Shown in pieces: positions 53,798 through 62,399 of a stretch of DNA of 64,000 nt. Below the pieces are notes generated by a model that worked only from the letters and a program-made list of their open reading frames with translations, did no database searches and was not told the origin of the DNA. The position numbers were made by a program, and so were the translations under genes. The stretch spans positions 434,001 to 498,000 of the forward strand of contig CP009217.2 in NCBI GenBank assembly GCA_000746585.2, written 5' to 3'. The first letter of the stretch is position 1. Each line of letters opens with the position of its first letter. This DNA comes from Rickettsiales bacterium Ac37b. Lineage in GTDB: Bacteria; Pseudomonadota; Alphaproteobacteria; Rickettsiales; Arcanibacteraceae.

Positions 53798-53914
53798 TAA
53801 ATTAAGTTGTATTTGGGACCAGGCTAAGAATAAAGCGAAGCCTCAACGGTGTCAACTTAAGGAAAGAGTTGAATAGATATGAATAACAAAGCAATATTTA
53901 AATTGGCGCAGCTA
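53793..53914. repeat. Internally deleted TIR-family element overlapping the rnd stop
   Basis: The left end TATAGTAAATTAA is perfect and is followed by GTTGTATTTGGGACCAGG; most of the middle is missing; GCAATATTTAAATTGGCGCA and GCTATAAT at the right match the family. It fills the gap between the convergent rnd and LRR genes, which then end on its two sides. Confidence 0.75.
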
Positions 53915-53918
53915 TAAT

Positions 53919-55397
53919 CTATAACTCCCTAATTGTTCTTTTATTTTTACAGGGAAAATCTAAGTATTTTGTAATTTGAGCAAATTCCTGTTCATGCTTA
54001 TTAATAAGTTGCTCTATTTCTTGGGTAGAGAACTCTTTAGCCAAATTCTTACCAGCTAATAAAGCGATACCAAATTTTTCATGCTTCATTTTCGAAAGAC
54101 AAGTTTCAACTACCATATTATTTTTGTCGAATATTGCTTGTATAAAATTTTTAGCAATTTCATGTTTTTTAGAAATATTATGCTGTATATTTTCTTCAAA
54201 TACATTATATCTAAATATTTGCTCCCTAATATTTAGTGGCAAATTTTCTAACCAAGAAGCTTGTTGATTATTATCATTACGTAATTGATTAACCCCAAGC
54301 AATCTCAAAGTATATTTACCACGCACAGGCAATAGCACCTTCTCTATCATCTCTGCTGACTCTTTCTCGCTATATGACTTAGTTATTTTTCCTGTTGGTA
54401 AAGATATTTCATGATTTTCCAAAATATATTGCACTGCTGATTTTCTATTAATTAATTCTCTAGTATCAGATAAATTTAAAGTTTTATTATTAACTACCAT
54501 ATCAGCTAATCTAGTAGCTTGTTCTATATTATCTTGCAGTAACTCATCAACTTCATCACATTTTTCAGATAATGTTAAAACAACTATATTCTTATTAATA
54601 CTTAAACAATTTATCCATTCTGTATACCCTATTTCAGGCATTTTGTATTTTGTATACTCAACATTTAACTTTAAAACATTTAAAGTTTTATTATTTTTCA
54701 TGGTAGAAGCTAAATATGAATGACCTAACATTCCTATAAAATTATTTGACAAATCAAGATATTTTAAATGAGTATTACTTTCTAGCGCCTTAGCAAGATA
54801 ATATGCTCCCTTGTCACCTATACCAAACACTTCATCTAGATCGTGATCTGTATTATCTGTTAAATATAATACCCTTAAAGTAGTATTTTTACTTAAACCT
54901 TCAGCTATATGTTTAATTCCTTCTAAACCTATACTATTATAACTTAGATCAAGATGGCGTAGTGAATTATAAGAAAGACATACTTCACTTATCCGCTCCA
55001 TTAATACGCTTATATCATCTGAATCACTTAAATTTACAGAAAATCTTAAGGAGTGTATAGAACTATCTGGTTTATTCAATATTTGAGCTAAACTTTCAAT
55101 ATCCTTCAAACATAGATCAAGATTATCATCTAAGTCTGCACTATATTTTATAAGAGATGAGATAGTTTTATTTGTATCAAAAGTATCTACCAAATATTCA
55201 AATGGTGACATCTCACAATCTACAAATTCGATACATTTTAGTTTGATATTGTTGCTTAATATTAATCCCAGTGTTTGAACTATTTGGATCTCTTCTATAT
55301 CTCTTATCATTAACTCTTCAATAGCAGCATTTGATTCTAATAATTGTAACACTTCTGCAATTTGTTTTTTTGAAAATGATTTATCAATTATAGCCAC
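53919..55397 (-). CDS. Leucine-rich-repeat protein, ribonuclease-inhibitor type
   Basis: 492 residues with eukaryotic-like LRRs at about 135-265: SLRHLDLSYNSIGLEGIKHI, TLRVLYLTDN, HLKYLDLSNNFIGMLGHSYL, and TLNVLKLNVEY. Degenerate repeats precede them (IKLKCIEFVDCE, SIHSLRFSVNL). The C-terminal ~190 residues are helical and unrecognised. No signal peptide, which fits a cytoplasmic or type IV-secreted protein. The start is GTG, with TAGGTAAAGGAA before it. A good promoter lies upstream, and an operator-like palindrome lies further up (separate entries). LRR proteins of this type in intracellular bacteria are often host-directed effectors; that is inference. Confidence 0.75.
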   Translation of the reverse strand: MAIIDKSFSKKQIAEVLQLLESNAAIEELMIRDIEEIQIVQTLGLILSNNIKLKCIEFVDCEMSPFEYLVDTFDTNKTISSLIKYSADLDDNLDLCLKDIESLAQILNKPDSSIHSLRFSVNLSDSDDISVLMERISEVCLSYNSLRHLDLSYNSIGLEGIKHIAEGLSKNTTLRVLYLTDNTDHDLDEVFGIGDKGAYYLAKALESNTHLKYLDLSNNFIGMLGHSYLASTMKNNKTLNVLKLNVEYTKYKMPEIGYTEWINCLSINKNIVVLTLSEKCDEVDELLQDNIEQATRLADMVVNNKTLNLSDTRELINRKSAVQYILENHEISLPTGKITKSYSEKESAEMIEKVLLPVRGKYTLRLLGVNQLRNDNNQQASWLENLPLNIREQIFRYNVFEENIQHNISKKHEIAKNFIQAIFDKNNMVVETCLSKMKHEKFGIALLAGKNLAKEFSTQEIEQLINKHEQEFAQITKYLDFPCKNKRTIREL

Positions 55398-55443
55398 TTC
55401 CTTTACCTATATATTTTTAATATTAATTAAAATTATAAATTTA

Positions 55444-55471
55444 ATTATAACACATTATTAATTTATGTAAA
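55444..55471 (-). promoter_or_regulatory. Sigma-70 promoter of the LRR gene
   Basis: On the minus strand TTTACA (55466-55471), a 16-base spacer and a perfect TATAAT (55444-55449), about 47 bases before the GTG start. The palindrome TGGGTTTTATCCCA lies 40 bases further upstream. Confidence 0.65.
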
Positions 55472-55510
55472 CATATATTAAAGATTTAAATTTTTTATTA
55501 CATTTTGTTT

Positions 55511-55524
55511 TGGGTTTTATCCCA
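55511..55524. promoter_or_regulatory. Operator-like palindrome, site 3
   Basis: TGGGTTTTATCCCA, the same TGGG-N6-CCCA pattern as the two sites in the divergent promoter region at 55851-55887. It sits between the stop codon of the 94-aa gene and the LRR promoter, so the XRE regulator could reach the LRR gene as well. Confidence 0.55.
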
Positions 55525-55809
55525 TTAATTTAAATCTTTTATCTTTAATTCTTGATAAGCAAATTTTCTCACTTTCTTAGGGCAGAGCTCCGCAAGCGAA
55601 CATACTAAATAAAAATCCTTTTTATCTCTTAATAACCAAGAAATTGCTTGTAATTTATTCATTTTATATACACGCTTTTTAGTAGATTTAATAGAAGCAT
55701 CCATGAAAGCTTGTGTGATTACCATACGCCATAATAATACCTCACCAGACAATTCTTTTTGAGTATTACACATTTCTCCTATGAGATTATCTATTGGTTT
55801 TTTATACAT
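55525..55809 (-). CDS. Small phage-like protein of 94 aa
   Basis: The start is ATG at 55809 (MYKKPIDNLIGEM), just after GGAGGTGATA; an upstream TTG frame start would sit on the ribosome site. The LLWRMVITQAFMDASIKS...AISWL segment, then DFYLVCSLAELCPKKVRKFA, resembles small proteins common in alphaproteobacterial prophages, whose function I do not know. It is divergent from the XRE regulator and shares its control region, and points toward the LRR gene. Confidence 0.65.
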   Translation of the reverse strand: MYKKPIDNLIGEMCNTQKELSGEVLLWRMVITQAFMDASIKSTKKRVYKMNKLQAISWLLRDKKDFYLVCSLAELCPKKVRKFAYQELKIKDLN

Positions 55810-55844
55810 TATCACCTCCAAAGACTATGCTAATTAAAAACCAA

Positions 55845-55887
55845 AATATAATGGGATTTTACCCATTTGTCAATGGGAAACATCCCA
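55845..55887. promoter_or_regulatory. Divergent control region with two palindromic operators
   Basis: For the 94-aa gene the minus strand has TTGACA (55868-55873), exactly 17 bases, and TATATT (55845-55850). The palindrome ATGGGATTTTACCCAT (55851-55866) fills that spacer. A second site, TGGGAAACATCCCA (55874-55887), lies 22 bases away centre to centre, next to the -35 box, and overlaps the expected -35 position of a plus-strand promoter with TATAAT at 55901-55906 before the XRE gene. Confidence 0.7.
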
Positions 55888-55923
55888 CGTGCAAAAATCT
55901 TATAATTGTATCATAATGTATTT

Positions 55924-56358
55924 ATGGATAAAGATTTAGCGACGAACTTAAAGGCAATGATGATTAAGAAAGGCTTTTCTATGAAAGGCTTATCCCTTAG
56001 TGCACACCTAAACGAAACAGCAGTACGCGATATTATTACTGGAAGAGTTAAGAATCCCACTTACATTACACTTGAAAAATTAGCTAGAGTTTTAGAGTGC
56101 GAGGTTAAAGATTTAACTGCATCCTCTACAAGCAATAATTCATTTACCCATTCTGTAAACGTTCTAGATACAGAAGCTCTAATTAAATCTATAATTAAAG
56201 TTGATCACATAATACAAAAGAATAACTTAAGTTTAAATATAGAAGATAAAGCAAGAGTATATGTAGCATGGTATGAATTAGCTTTGTTAACACAAGACGA
56301 ACATATAGATAATTCAGAACAACAATTGTATACTTTATTAAAATTTGCCAAAAAATAA
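55924..56358 (+). CDS. XRE-family helix-turn-helix regulator
   Basis: A DNA-binding repressor-type protein of 144 residues. The HTH is at about residues 12-62: GFSMKGLSLSAHLNETAVRDI followed by RVKNPTYITLEKLARVLECEVKDL, typical of Cro/C1-like domains. The C-terminal half is helical and unrecognised. A frame start with TTG at 55906 exists, but ATG at 55924 lies a normal distance from a TATAAT at 55901 and is preferred. The two palindromes directly upstream suggest that it represses itself and the divergent 94-aa gene. Confidence 0.85.
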   Translation: MDKDLATNLKAMMIKKGFSMKGLSLSAHLNETAVRDIITGRVKNPTYITLEKLARVLECEVKDLTASSTSNNSFTHSVNVLDTEALIKSIIKVDHIIQKNNLSLNIEDKARVYVAWYELALLTQDEHIDNSEQQLYTLLKFAKK

Positions 56359-56530
56359 ATTTAACTCTTCATTAAGTTTCTTACATTATTTTTTTATTCC
56401 TTATTTTGACTGCCTTTAATAATTCTTTTACAAAAATATAAATAAATTTTTTTTTATAAAAATTACTTGTATTTATATAATAAATATCTTATATCTGTTA
56501 CCATTTAACTAATTGTATTAGTATAAACCA

Positions 56531-57952
56531 ATGGTAAAACGGGAAATAAATTTAAAATTATTACTGCCTTTAATTCTCTTAGGCGTAGCTTTGTGGTATT
56601 TACCAACTCCAAGAGGGCTAGACTCTAAAGGATGGCATATTCTTATTATATTCATGATTACAGTTATTGGCATTATTATCTCACCTATGCCTATGGGAGC
56701 TACAGCTTTTGCTGCTATAGCTACCTTAGTTCTAACTAATACTCTTTCACTTCATAATGCACTTAGTGGCTTTAGTTCACATATAGTATGGTTAGTAGTT
56801 ATAGCTTTTTTTATCGCAAGAGGATTTATTAAATCGGGATTAGGTGAGAGAATAGCTTACTATTTAATTAGTAAATTTGGGCATAGTACTATAGGTTTAT
56901 CTTATAGCTTGATATTTACTGAATTTCTGTTAGCACCAATGATTCCAAGTGCTACTGCAAGAGGTGGAGGTATTATTTTTCCTATAGTACAATCTTTAGC
57001 CGAGGAATATGCAAAATCTCCTTATTTTGCCCATAAAACTGGTAAAAATTATACTGCTGCATTTTTAATTACAGTATGTTTCCACACAAACGTTATAACA
57101 TGCGCTTTATTTTTAACAGCAATGGCTGCTAACCCTTTAATAGCTAGTTTAGCTGCTTCTTTAAATGTACATATAAGTTGGCTCAATTGGTCATTAGCTA
57201 CAATTGTTCCCGGAGTTGTAAATCTAATTATATTACCATATTTGGTGTATTTTTTATTACCTCCAGATATAAAACATAGCGTAGAAATTCCAAAACAAGC
57301 AAGTCATGCGCTAGCGGCTATGGGTAAACTTTCTCGTAATGAGATTATAATGATAATTACATTTGCCGTTATGATTTTATTATGGGTAGTAGGACCTGCA
57401 TGGAAGATTGATGCTACGACTACTGCTTTAATAGGTTTTTTAGCACTGATCACAACAGGGGTGTTATCCTGGGATGATGCTATTACTGAAAAAGGTGCAT
57501 GGAAAACTTTAATGTGGTTTGCTACTTTGCTTATGATGGCAGAATTTTTAACAAAGCTTGGTATTACAGCATGGGCTGAAGTTAATATAAAAAATATGCT
57601 TGGAAACGCCCAAGGACCATATATAATTCTTATTTTAGGTATCATATTTTTTTATATACATTACTTTTTTGCCAGTATTACAGCCCATGCAACAGTTATG
57701 TATACTACTTTTATGCTTATGCTTATCCATTTAGGGGTAGCTCCGTTAATAGCAGGTATCTCATTAGCAGTATTATCTAACCTATCTGGAGGATTAACCC
57801 ATTACGGTATTAGTTCAGCACCAATTTATTTTGGAGCCGGGTATTTATCAGCAAAAGAATGGTGGAAAGTAGGTGGGATTATATCAACCTGTAATATGAT
57901 TATATGGATAGCCGTAGGTTCCATATGGTTATATATACTAGGATGGTGGTAA
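56531..57952 (+). CDS. Divalent anion:Na+ symporter (DASS / SLC13 family)
   Basis: A 473-residue inner-membrane carrier for dicarboxylates such as malate, succinate or 2-oxoglutarate. It has about 11-12 hydrophobic segments. Family markers are PMPMGATAFAAIATL, HIVWLVVIAFFIARGFIKSGLGERIAY, the SNT-like motif region PSATARGGGIIFPI, and the second half-repeat NLSGGLTHYGISSAPIYFG. Its resemblance is to the CitT/SodiT-type bacterial 2-oxoglutarate/malate or citrate transporters. It is probably used to import host intermediates. Confidence 0.88.
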   Translation: MVKREINLKLLLPLILLGVALWYLPTPRGLDSKGWHILIIFMITVIGIIISPMPMGATAFAAIATLVLTNTLSLHNALSGFSSHIVWLVVIAFFIARGFIKSGLGERIAYYLISKFGHSTIGLSYSLIFTEFLLAPMIPSATARGGGIIFPIVQSLAEEYAKSPYFAHKTGKNYTAAFLITVCFHTNVITCALFLTAMAANPLIASLAASLNVHISWLNWSLATIVPGVVNLIILPYLVYFLLPPDIKHSVEIPKQASHALAAMGKLSRNEIIMIITFAVMILLWVVGPAWKIDATTTALIGFLALITTGVLSWDDAITEKGAWKTLMWFATLLMMAEFLTKLGITAWAEVNIKNMLGNAQGPYIILILGIIFFYIHYFFASITAHATVMYTTFMLMLIHLGVAPLIAGISLAVLSNLSGGLTHYGISSAPIYFGAGYLSAKEWWKVGGIISTCNMIIWIAVGSIWLYILGWW

Positions 57953-57974
57953 GGCAGAATTTTTGTATTGTATC

Positions 57975-57990
57975 CTAGGTGTACACCTAG
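57975..57990. repeat. Perfect 16-base palindrome between convergent genes
   Basis: CTAGGTGTACACCTAG is its own reverse complement, 23 bases after the DASS stop and 12 before the stop of the UDG-family gene. Without a U-tract it is a weak terminator candidate for both genes. Confidence 0.5.
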
Positions 57991-58002
57991 CATCGTGGGA
58001 AA

Positions 58003-58593
58003 CTACCGTGAGATAATTGTTTTCTTTACTGAAACTTGTAATTCAGGTACTAACTCTGTATAGAACCAACCATTCTTCTGTAGTGCAATATTATTACGCC
58101 AACTTGGATGAGGCAAAGGAAAAAAATAAGGTAAGTATCTATGCCATAGTCTAACTGTTAACCACATAGTTTTTTGCATTTCCGTTTTTAAATAATATTT
58201 CTGAGCATAACTTCCTACCAAAAGTACTAATTTAATGTTAGGTAATAAATCTAATAAATTTTTATGCCATTTGGGCGCACACTCACGACGTGGAGGATTA
58301 TCTCCCCCATTCTTATTTATACCTGGATAACAAAAACCCATAGGCATAATAGCTATATTATCATGGTTATAAAACTCTACTTTATCCATCGCAAGCCACT
58401 CTCTTAATCTATCACCTGAACGATCATTCCAAGGTATCCCGCTATTATGCACTCTAATACCTGGAGCCTGTCCTATAATTAATAGTTTAGCTGAATGATT
58501 AACTCTAAGTATTGGACGAACCCCTAAAGGTAAAAATGCAGCACAGTTACTGCATTCTCTTATTTTTATTAATAACTCATTTAAATTATCCAT
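58003..58593 (-). CDS. Uracil-DNA glycosylase superfamily protein
   Basis: Probably a base-excision repair glycosylase, 196 residues. Motif A is LLIIGQAPGIRVHNSGIPW (about 38-55), followed by DRSGDRLREWL; motif B near the C-terminus is LPHPSWRN. The middle has the MPMGFCYPG segment and KLVLLVGSYAQ. An N-terminal CxxC pair (CSNC, 14-17) and two later Cys (GFCYPG, RRECAPKWH) are present; whether they hold an iron-sulphur cluster as in family 4 is unclear. It matches a group of short UDG-like proteins common in proteobacteria whose substrate is not well known. It is likely its own transcript, divergent from none. Confidence 0.8.
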   Translation of the reverse strand: MDNLNELLIKIRECSNCAAFLPLGVRPILRVNHSAKLLIIGQAPGIRVHNSGIPWNDRSGDRLREWLAMDKVEFYNHDNIAIMPMGFCYPGINKNGGDNPPRRECAPKWHKNLLDLLPNIKLVLLVGSYAQKYYLKTEMQKTMWLTVRLWHRYLPYFFPLPHPSWRNNIALQKNGWFYTELVPELQVSVKKTIISR

Positions 58594-58660
58594 ATCCTTT
58601 AATCAGAAATTGATATTTTCGTATAATGTTTTATTTTGCAGTTTGATTTTTATTTTTGTA

Positions 58661-60901
58661 TTATTCTTTAATTAAAACTTCTCTTCTTCCAACATGATTG
58701 GCATTACTAACCACACCTTCTTTTTCCATACACTCTATTATATTAGCGGCACGATTATATCCTATTCTAAAATAACGCTGTATATAACTAGTAGAGGCTT
58801 TTCTCTCTCTTTGTACTAATTCTACTGCTTTATCATATAAATCATCATATTCACCTTCACTAGTATTATCCTCTTCTTCATCATCGCTATTATAAGTTAT
58901 ATCTTCAATATATTCAGGACTACCTTGGCTCATTAGATAAGATACTATTTTTTCTACTTCTTGGTCTTCAACAAAAGGACCATGTACTCTAACAATTTTC
59001 CCTCCGCCAGACATATATAACATATCCCCTTGACCTAAAAGCTGCTCTGCACCACCTTGCTCCCCTAAAATTGTTCTGCTGTCTATACGTGAGGTAACCT
59101 GAAAACTTACACGCGTAGGAAAATTAGCTTTTATGACTCCTGTAATCACATCTACAGACGGTCTTTGAGTTGCCATAATCATATGTATACCTGCAGCACG
59201 TGCCATCTGTGATAACCTTTGTACTAGCCCTTCTATATCTTTACCAGCTACCAACATTAAATCTGCCATTTCATCTACTATTACTACAATGAAGGGCAAA
59301 GGCTCCATAGAAATTGGTATTTGTTCATTGATAGGCTTACCAGTTTTAGCATCAAATCCTGTCTGAATAGATCTGGTTAACTGCTTACCTTTTGCTTTAG
59401 CTTCCATAATGTATTTATTATAACCGGCAATATTCCTTACTCCCAAATTGGACATAGTTCGATAACGATTTTCCATTTCCTTTACTACCCATTTCAAGGC
59501 CACTACCGCTTTTTGAGGCTCGGTTACCACCGGTGTTAACAAATGTGGAATACCTTCATAAACTGATAACTCTAACATCTTAGGATCTATCATAATAAAT
59601 TTACATTCTTTGGGGGTAAGCCTATAAAGTAATGACAAAATCATTACATTAATAGCCACCGATTTTCCAGAGCCAGTAGTACCAGCTACCAGTAAATGTG
59701 GCATACGTGTTAAATCTGCAATTACACCCTTACCAGCTATATCTTTACCTAAAATTAAAGGTAATTTTTCTTCTCCAGATTTGTATTGGTCTGTTTCTAA
59801 CAATTCTCTTAAATAAACCATTTCTCTATGTTGGTTAGGTAACTCTATACCAATAACGTTCCGACCAGGAATCACAGCTATACGTGCAGATATTGCGCTC
59901 ATTGACCTAGCTATATCGTCAGCAAGACCTATAATGCGCGAAGATTTAGTACCAGCTTTTGGTTCTAATTCATATAAAATGACTACTGGCCCTTGATGAA
60001 CATCAGTAATTTGTCCATAAATACCAAAATCATTCAGCACCTGTTCAAGTTTTTCTACTTGATGCGCAAGCAAATTATTGCTCATATGATGTTTTTTTCC
60101 TCGTTCTATAATCACATTTAATAATGAGGTATAAGGCAATTTATATGATCCCAATGGTTCTATAGCATGTTTTACTATTTGTTTCATTTTAGGTCTAGTA
60201 GTAGATTTTAACTGGCGTTTTAATTCTGTAGAAAAATTTGAAGATACATTTTGTTCTTCTACTTTCTTTCTACGATATATAGAAATAAATGGATAACTGA
60301 ATACAATAAACGTAATTTTTATTAATTTCCATAAATAGCATAATATATAGGTTATAAAATCCCCAATCTTCGAGCATTCTTTAAATGTCAACGAAGACGC
60401 AATAAATATTACCATAATACTAATGAGTAAAACAGAAATAGGCATAATATATAATGGAACCGTTAAAGGCCAAATAGCTTTTAATTTAATACCTACATAA
60501 TATCCTATATAACCATTATGAAAAATCTCATCATTAGGTTTGGTAAATAATAAATTAAATACTGTAGCAACAGCCATAACTGCCAACAATAAAAATGCTA
60601 TTCTTACTAGCCAAAATTGTATTTCCTTTTGCATTACGATTCTTATTCCCCAGCATAGCGGTATTATTGCGAATAAAGCTGAGGCCCCTCCAAATAATTG
60701 TAATAACGGATCCACAATAAAGGCTCCATACACCCCTCCATAATTATGTACAGCGTTATCATTAGCTAAATTAAATGAAGGATCACTTGCACTATAGGTA
60801 ATTAAAGAAACTGTTAAAAAACAAGCAATTATTATAAGCAGTATACCTATAATATAATGCAAATTAGCGGTAAAGGGATAAAATATTCGTGCTATTTTCA
60901 T
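58661..60901 (-). CDS. ftsK: DNA translocase FtsK
   Basis: Pumps chromosome ends through the division septum and activates XerCD. The N-terminal four membrane helices (residues 15-175) are followed by a short basic linker and the FtsK motor: alpha/beta domains with VVILYELEPKAGTKSS and the ATPase with Walker A GTTGSGKSVAIN near 405 and Walker B PFIVVIVDEMADL. The C-terminal gamma winged helix (AVELVQRERKASTSYIQRY) is present. The linker is short, giving 746 residues. Terminal KEGVVSNANHVGRREVLIKE is typical. Confidence 0.96.
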   Translation of the reverse strand: MKIARIFYPFTANLHYIIGILLIIIACFLTVSLITYSASDPSFNLANDNAVHNYGGVYGAFIVDPLLQLFGGASALFAIIPLCWGIRIVMQKEIQFWLVRIAFLLLAVMAVATVFNLLFTKPNDEIFHNGYIGYYVGIKLKAIWPLTVPLYIMPISVLLISIMVIFIASSLTFKECSKIGDFITYILCYLWKLIKITFIVFSYPFISIYRRKKVEEQNVSSNFSTELKRQLKSTTRPKMKQIVKHAIEPLGSYKLPYTSLLNVIIERGKKHHMSNNLLAHQVEKLEQVLNDFGIYGQITDVHQGPVVILYELEPKAGTKSSRIIGLADDIARSMSAISARIAVIPGRNVIGIELPNQHREMVYLRELLETDQYKSGEEKLPLILGKDIAGKGVIADLTRMPHLLVAGTTGSGKSVAINVMILSLLYRLTPKECKFIMIDPKMLELSVYEGIPHLLTPVVTEPQKAVVALKWVVKEMENRYRTMSNLGVRNIAGYNKYIMEAKAKGKQLTRSIQTGFDAKTGKPINEQIPISMEPLPFIVVIVDEMADLMLVAGKDIEGLVQRLSQMARAAGIHMIMATQRPSVDVITGVIKANFPTRVSFQVTSRIDSRTILGEQGGAEQLLGQGDMLYMSGGGKIVRVHGPFVEDQEVEKIVSYLMSQGSPEYIEDITYNSDDEEEDNTSEGEYDDLYDKAVELVQRERKASTSYIQRYFRIGYNRAANIIECMEKEGVVSNANHVGRREVLIKE

Positions 60902-60953
60902 AATAACATATTATAGTACATGCGTATCTGATGCAAGAAACAATATATGATTT

Positions 60954-61101
60954 ACTAGGCTATGGACACCTAATTTGGTAAAAGGATGTTTTTAGAAGCG
61001 TTTGAGCGAAAATTATAGTTTACCTATTGCAGGGGTTGAACCATCATTTGCAGTCAAAAGAAATAAAAACCTATTTATCATAATTAGGTGCGCATAGCCT
61101 A
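60954..61101. repeat. 148-base element with 20-bp inverted ends
   Basis: TAGGCTATGGACACCTAATT at 60954-60973 and AATTAGGTGCGCATAGCCTA at 61082-61101 are reverse complements with two mismatches. The interior (about 108 bases) has no ORF. It lies between the divergent ftsK and glpX genes, so it separates or contains their promoters. It is not related to the TATAGT element family. Confidence 0.75.
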
Positions 61102-61167
61102 AAATTCATATTTACAACTTTTAATATATTATATACATAATAAGCAGTTTAAATCAATGGAGATATA

Positions 61168-62166
61168 ATGGCTAGCATAAAATCATCTACTGTAATTCAA
61201 TCTAATTTTGCTAAAGGAAATCATAATTTAGAACAAAACTTAATGTTTGATATATTAAAAGTCAGTATTGATGGGGCACTAGCATCTTTTGATTGGGTTG
61301 GCAAAGGAGATGAAAAAAGCGCAGATCAAGCAGCTGTTAGTGCTATACGCTCGTCCTTAAATCAACTTAACATAGACGCTACTATTGTGATAGGAGAAGG
61401 CGAACGAGATAAAGCACCTATGTTATACATAGGAGAAAAAGTAGGTATAGGTTCTGGTCCTAAGCTAGATATAGCCTTGGATCCTCTTGAAGGTACTACT
61501 ATATGCGCACATGCTGCACCGGAAGCTATGTCAGTTATAGCAATTGCCGAAGAAGGAGGATTTTTACACGCTCCTGATGTTTATATGGAAAAAATAGCTA
61601 TAGGACCCAATTTCCCCCCTAATATAATAGATTTGGATAACACACCTCACGTTAATTTGCAAAATATAGCAAAAGCTAAAAAATGCCACGTTAATGACTT
61701 AACAGTAGCAGTCTTAAAGCGAGAAAGACATAAAGAGCTTATAGCTAAAATTAGAGAGGCAGGCGCTAAAATTCAACTTATTAGTGATGGCGATATTGCA
61801 AGTGTAATTTCTACAGCTATTAGCAATTCTAATGTTGATATTTACATGGGAACAGGTGGTGCTCCCGAAGGAGTTTTAGCTGCTGCAGCACTACGCGCAA
61901 CTGGAGGACAAATGATGGGTAGGCTAATATTTAATGATGATAACGAAAAAAAACGTGCTTATAACATGGGCATAAGCGATCCTAATCAAAAATATATGAT
62001 TGATGATTTAGCTAAGGGAAACGTAATATTTGCTGCAACAGGTGTAACTAGCGGCTCCCTATTAAATGGTATAGAAAAACTATCTAACCATTACACATCT
62101 CATTCTATGATTACCTATTCTAAAAATTCGAGTATACATTACATAACCTCTACGCATAAATTTTAA
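61168..62166 (+). CDS. glpX: Fructose-1,6-bisphosphatase class II
   Basis: Removes the 1-phosphate of fructose 1,6-bisphosphate in gluconeogenesis. The 332 residues carry DWVGKGDEKSADQAAVSAIR, VIGEGERDKAPMLYIGEKVG, the metal site DIALDPLEGTT, and DIYMGTGGAPEGVLAAAALR. Together with tpiA it points to an upward-running carbon route feeding sugars for envelope and nucleotides. The start has a ribosome site (GGAGATAT). A small membrane-protein frame follows. Confidence 0.95.
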   Translation: MASIKSSTVIQSNFAKGNHNLEQNLMFDILKVSIDGALASFDWVGKGDEKSADQAAVSAIRSSLNQLNIDATIVIGEGERDKAPMLYIGEKVGIGSGPKLDIALDPLEGTTICAHAAPEAMSVIAIAEEGGFLHAPDVYMEKIAIGPNFPPNIIDLDNTPHVNLQNIAKAKKCHVNDLTVAVLKRERHKELIAKIREAGAKIQLISDGDIASVISTAISNSNVDIYMGTGGAPEGVLAAAALRATGGQMMGRLIFNDDNEKKRAYNMGISDPNQKYMIDDLAKGNVIFAATGVTSGSLLNGIEKLSNHYTSHSMITYSKNSSIHYITSTHKF

Positions 62167-62221
62167 TGCTTGCAAAATATTTATTAAATTTAATAATTAA
62201 TTTAGAAATACGGAGATAATT

Positions 62222-62335
62222 TTGTTTCTTATTATAGGTTTTATATCATGCATTGCTTTAATTTTAATTGCCAAATTTGTGGGTATATTGATTAAAAGAC
62301 CTGACAATTACTATGATTCTAAAAAATTATATTGA
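62222..62335 (+). CDS. Possible 37-aa single-span membrane protein
   Basis: A TTG-started frame with CGGAGATAA before it encodes MFLIIGFISCIALILIAKF followed by a basic and polar tail (VGILIKRPDNYYDSKKLY). One membrane helix spans about 2-25, with the positive residues inside. It lies 55 bases after glpX and directly before a strong terminator, so it would share the glpX transcript. No family is recognised. Confidence 0.4.
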   Translation: MFLIIGFISCIALILIAKFVGILIKRPDNYYDSKKLY

Positions 62336-62338
62336 TTT

Positions 62339-62387
62339 ATCCAAATAAGGAGAAGTGTATTAACCACTCCTTATTTGGATATTTTTA
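62339..62387. terminator. Strong intrinsic terminator between convergent transcripts
   Basis: ATCCAAATAAGGAG (62339-62352) and CTCCTTATTTGGAT (62367-62380) form a perfect 14-bp stem with a 14-base loop, then ATTTTT. It ends the glpX transcript and is close to the end of hpf on the other strand. Confidence 0.85.
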
Positions 62388-62399
62388 CATTCATGTACT

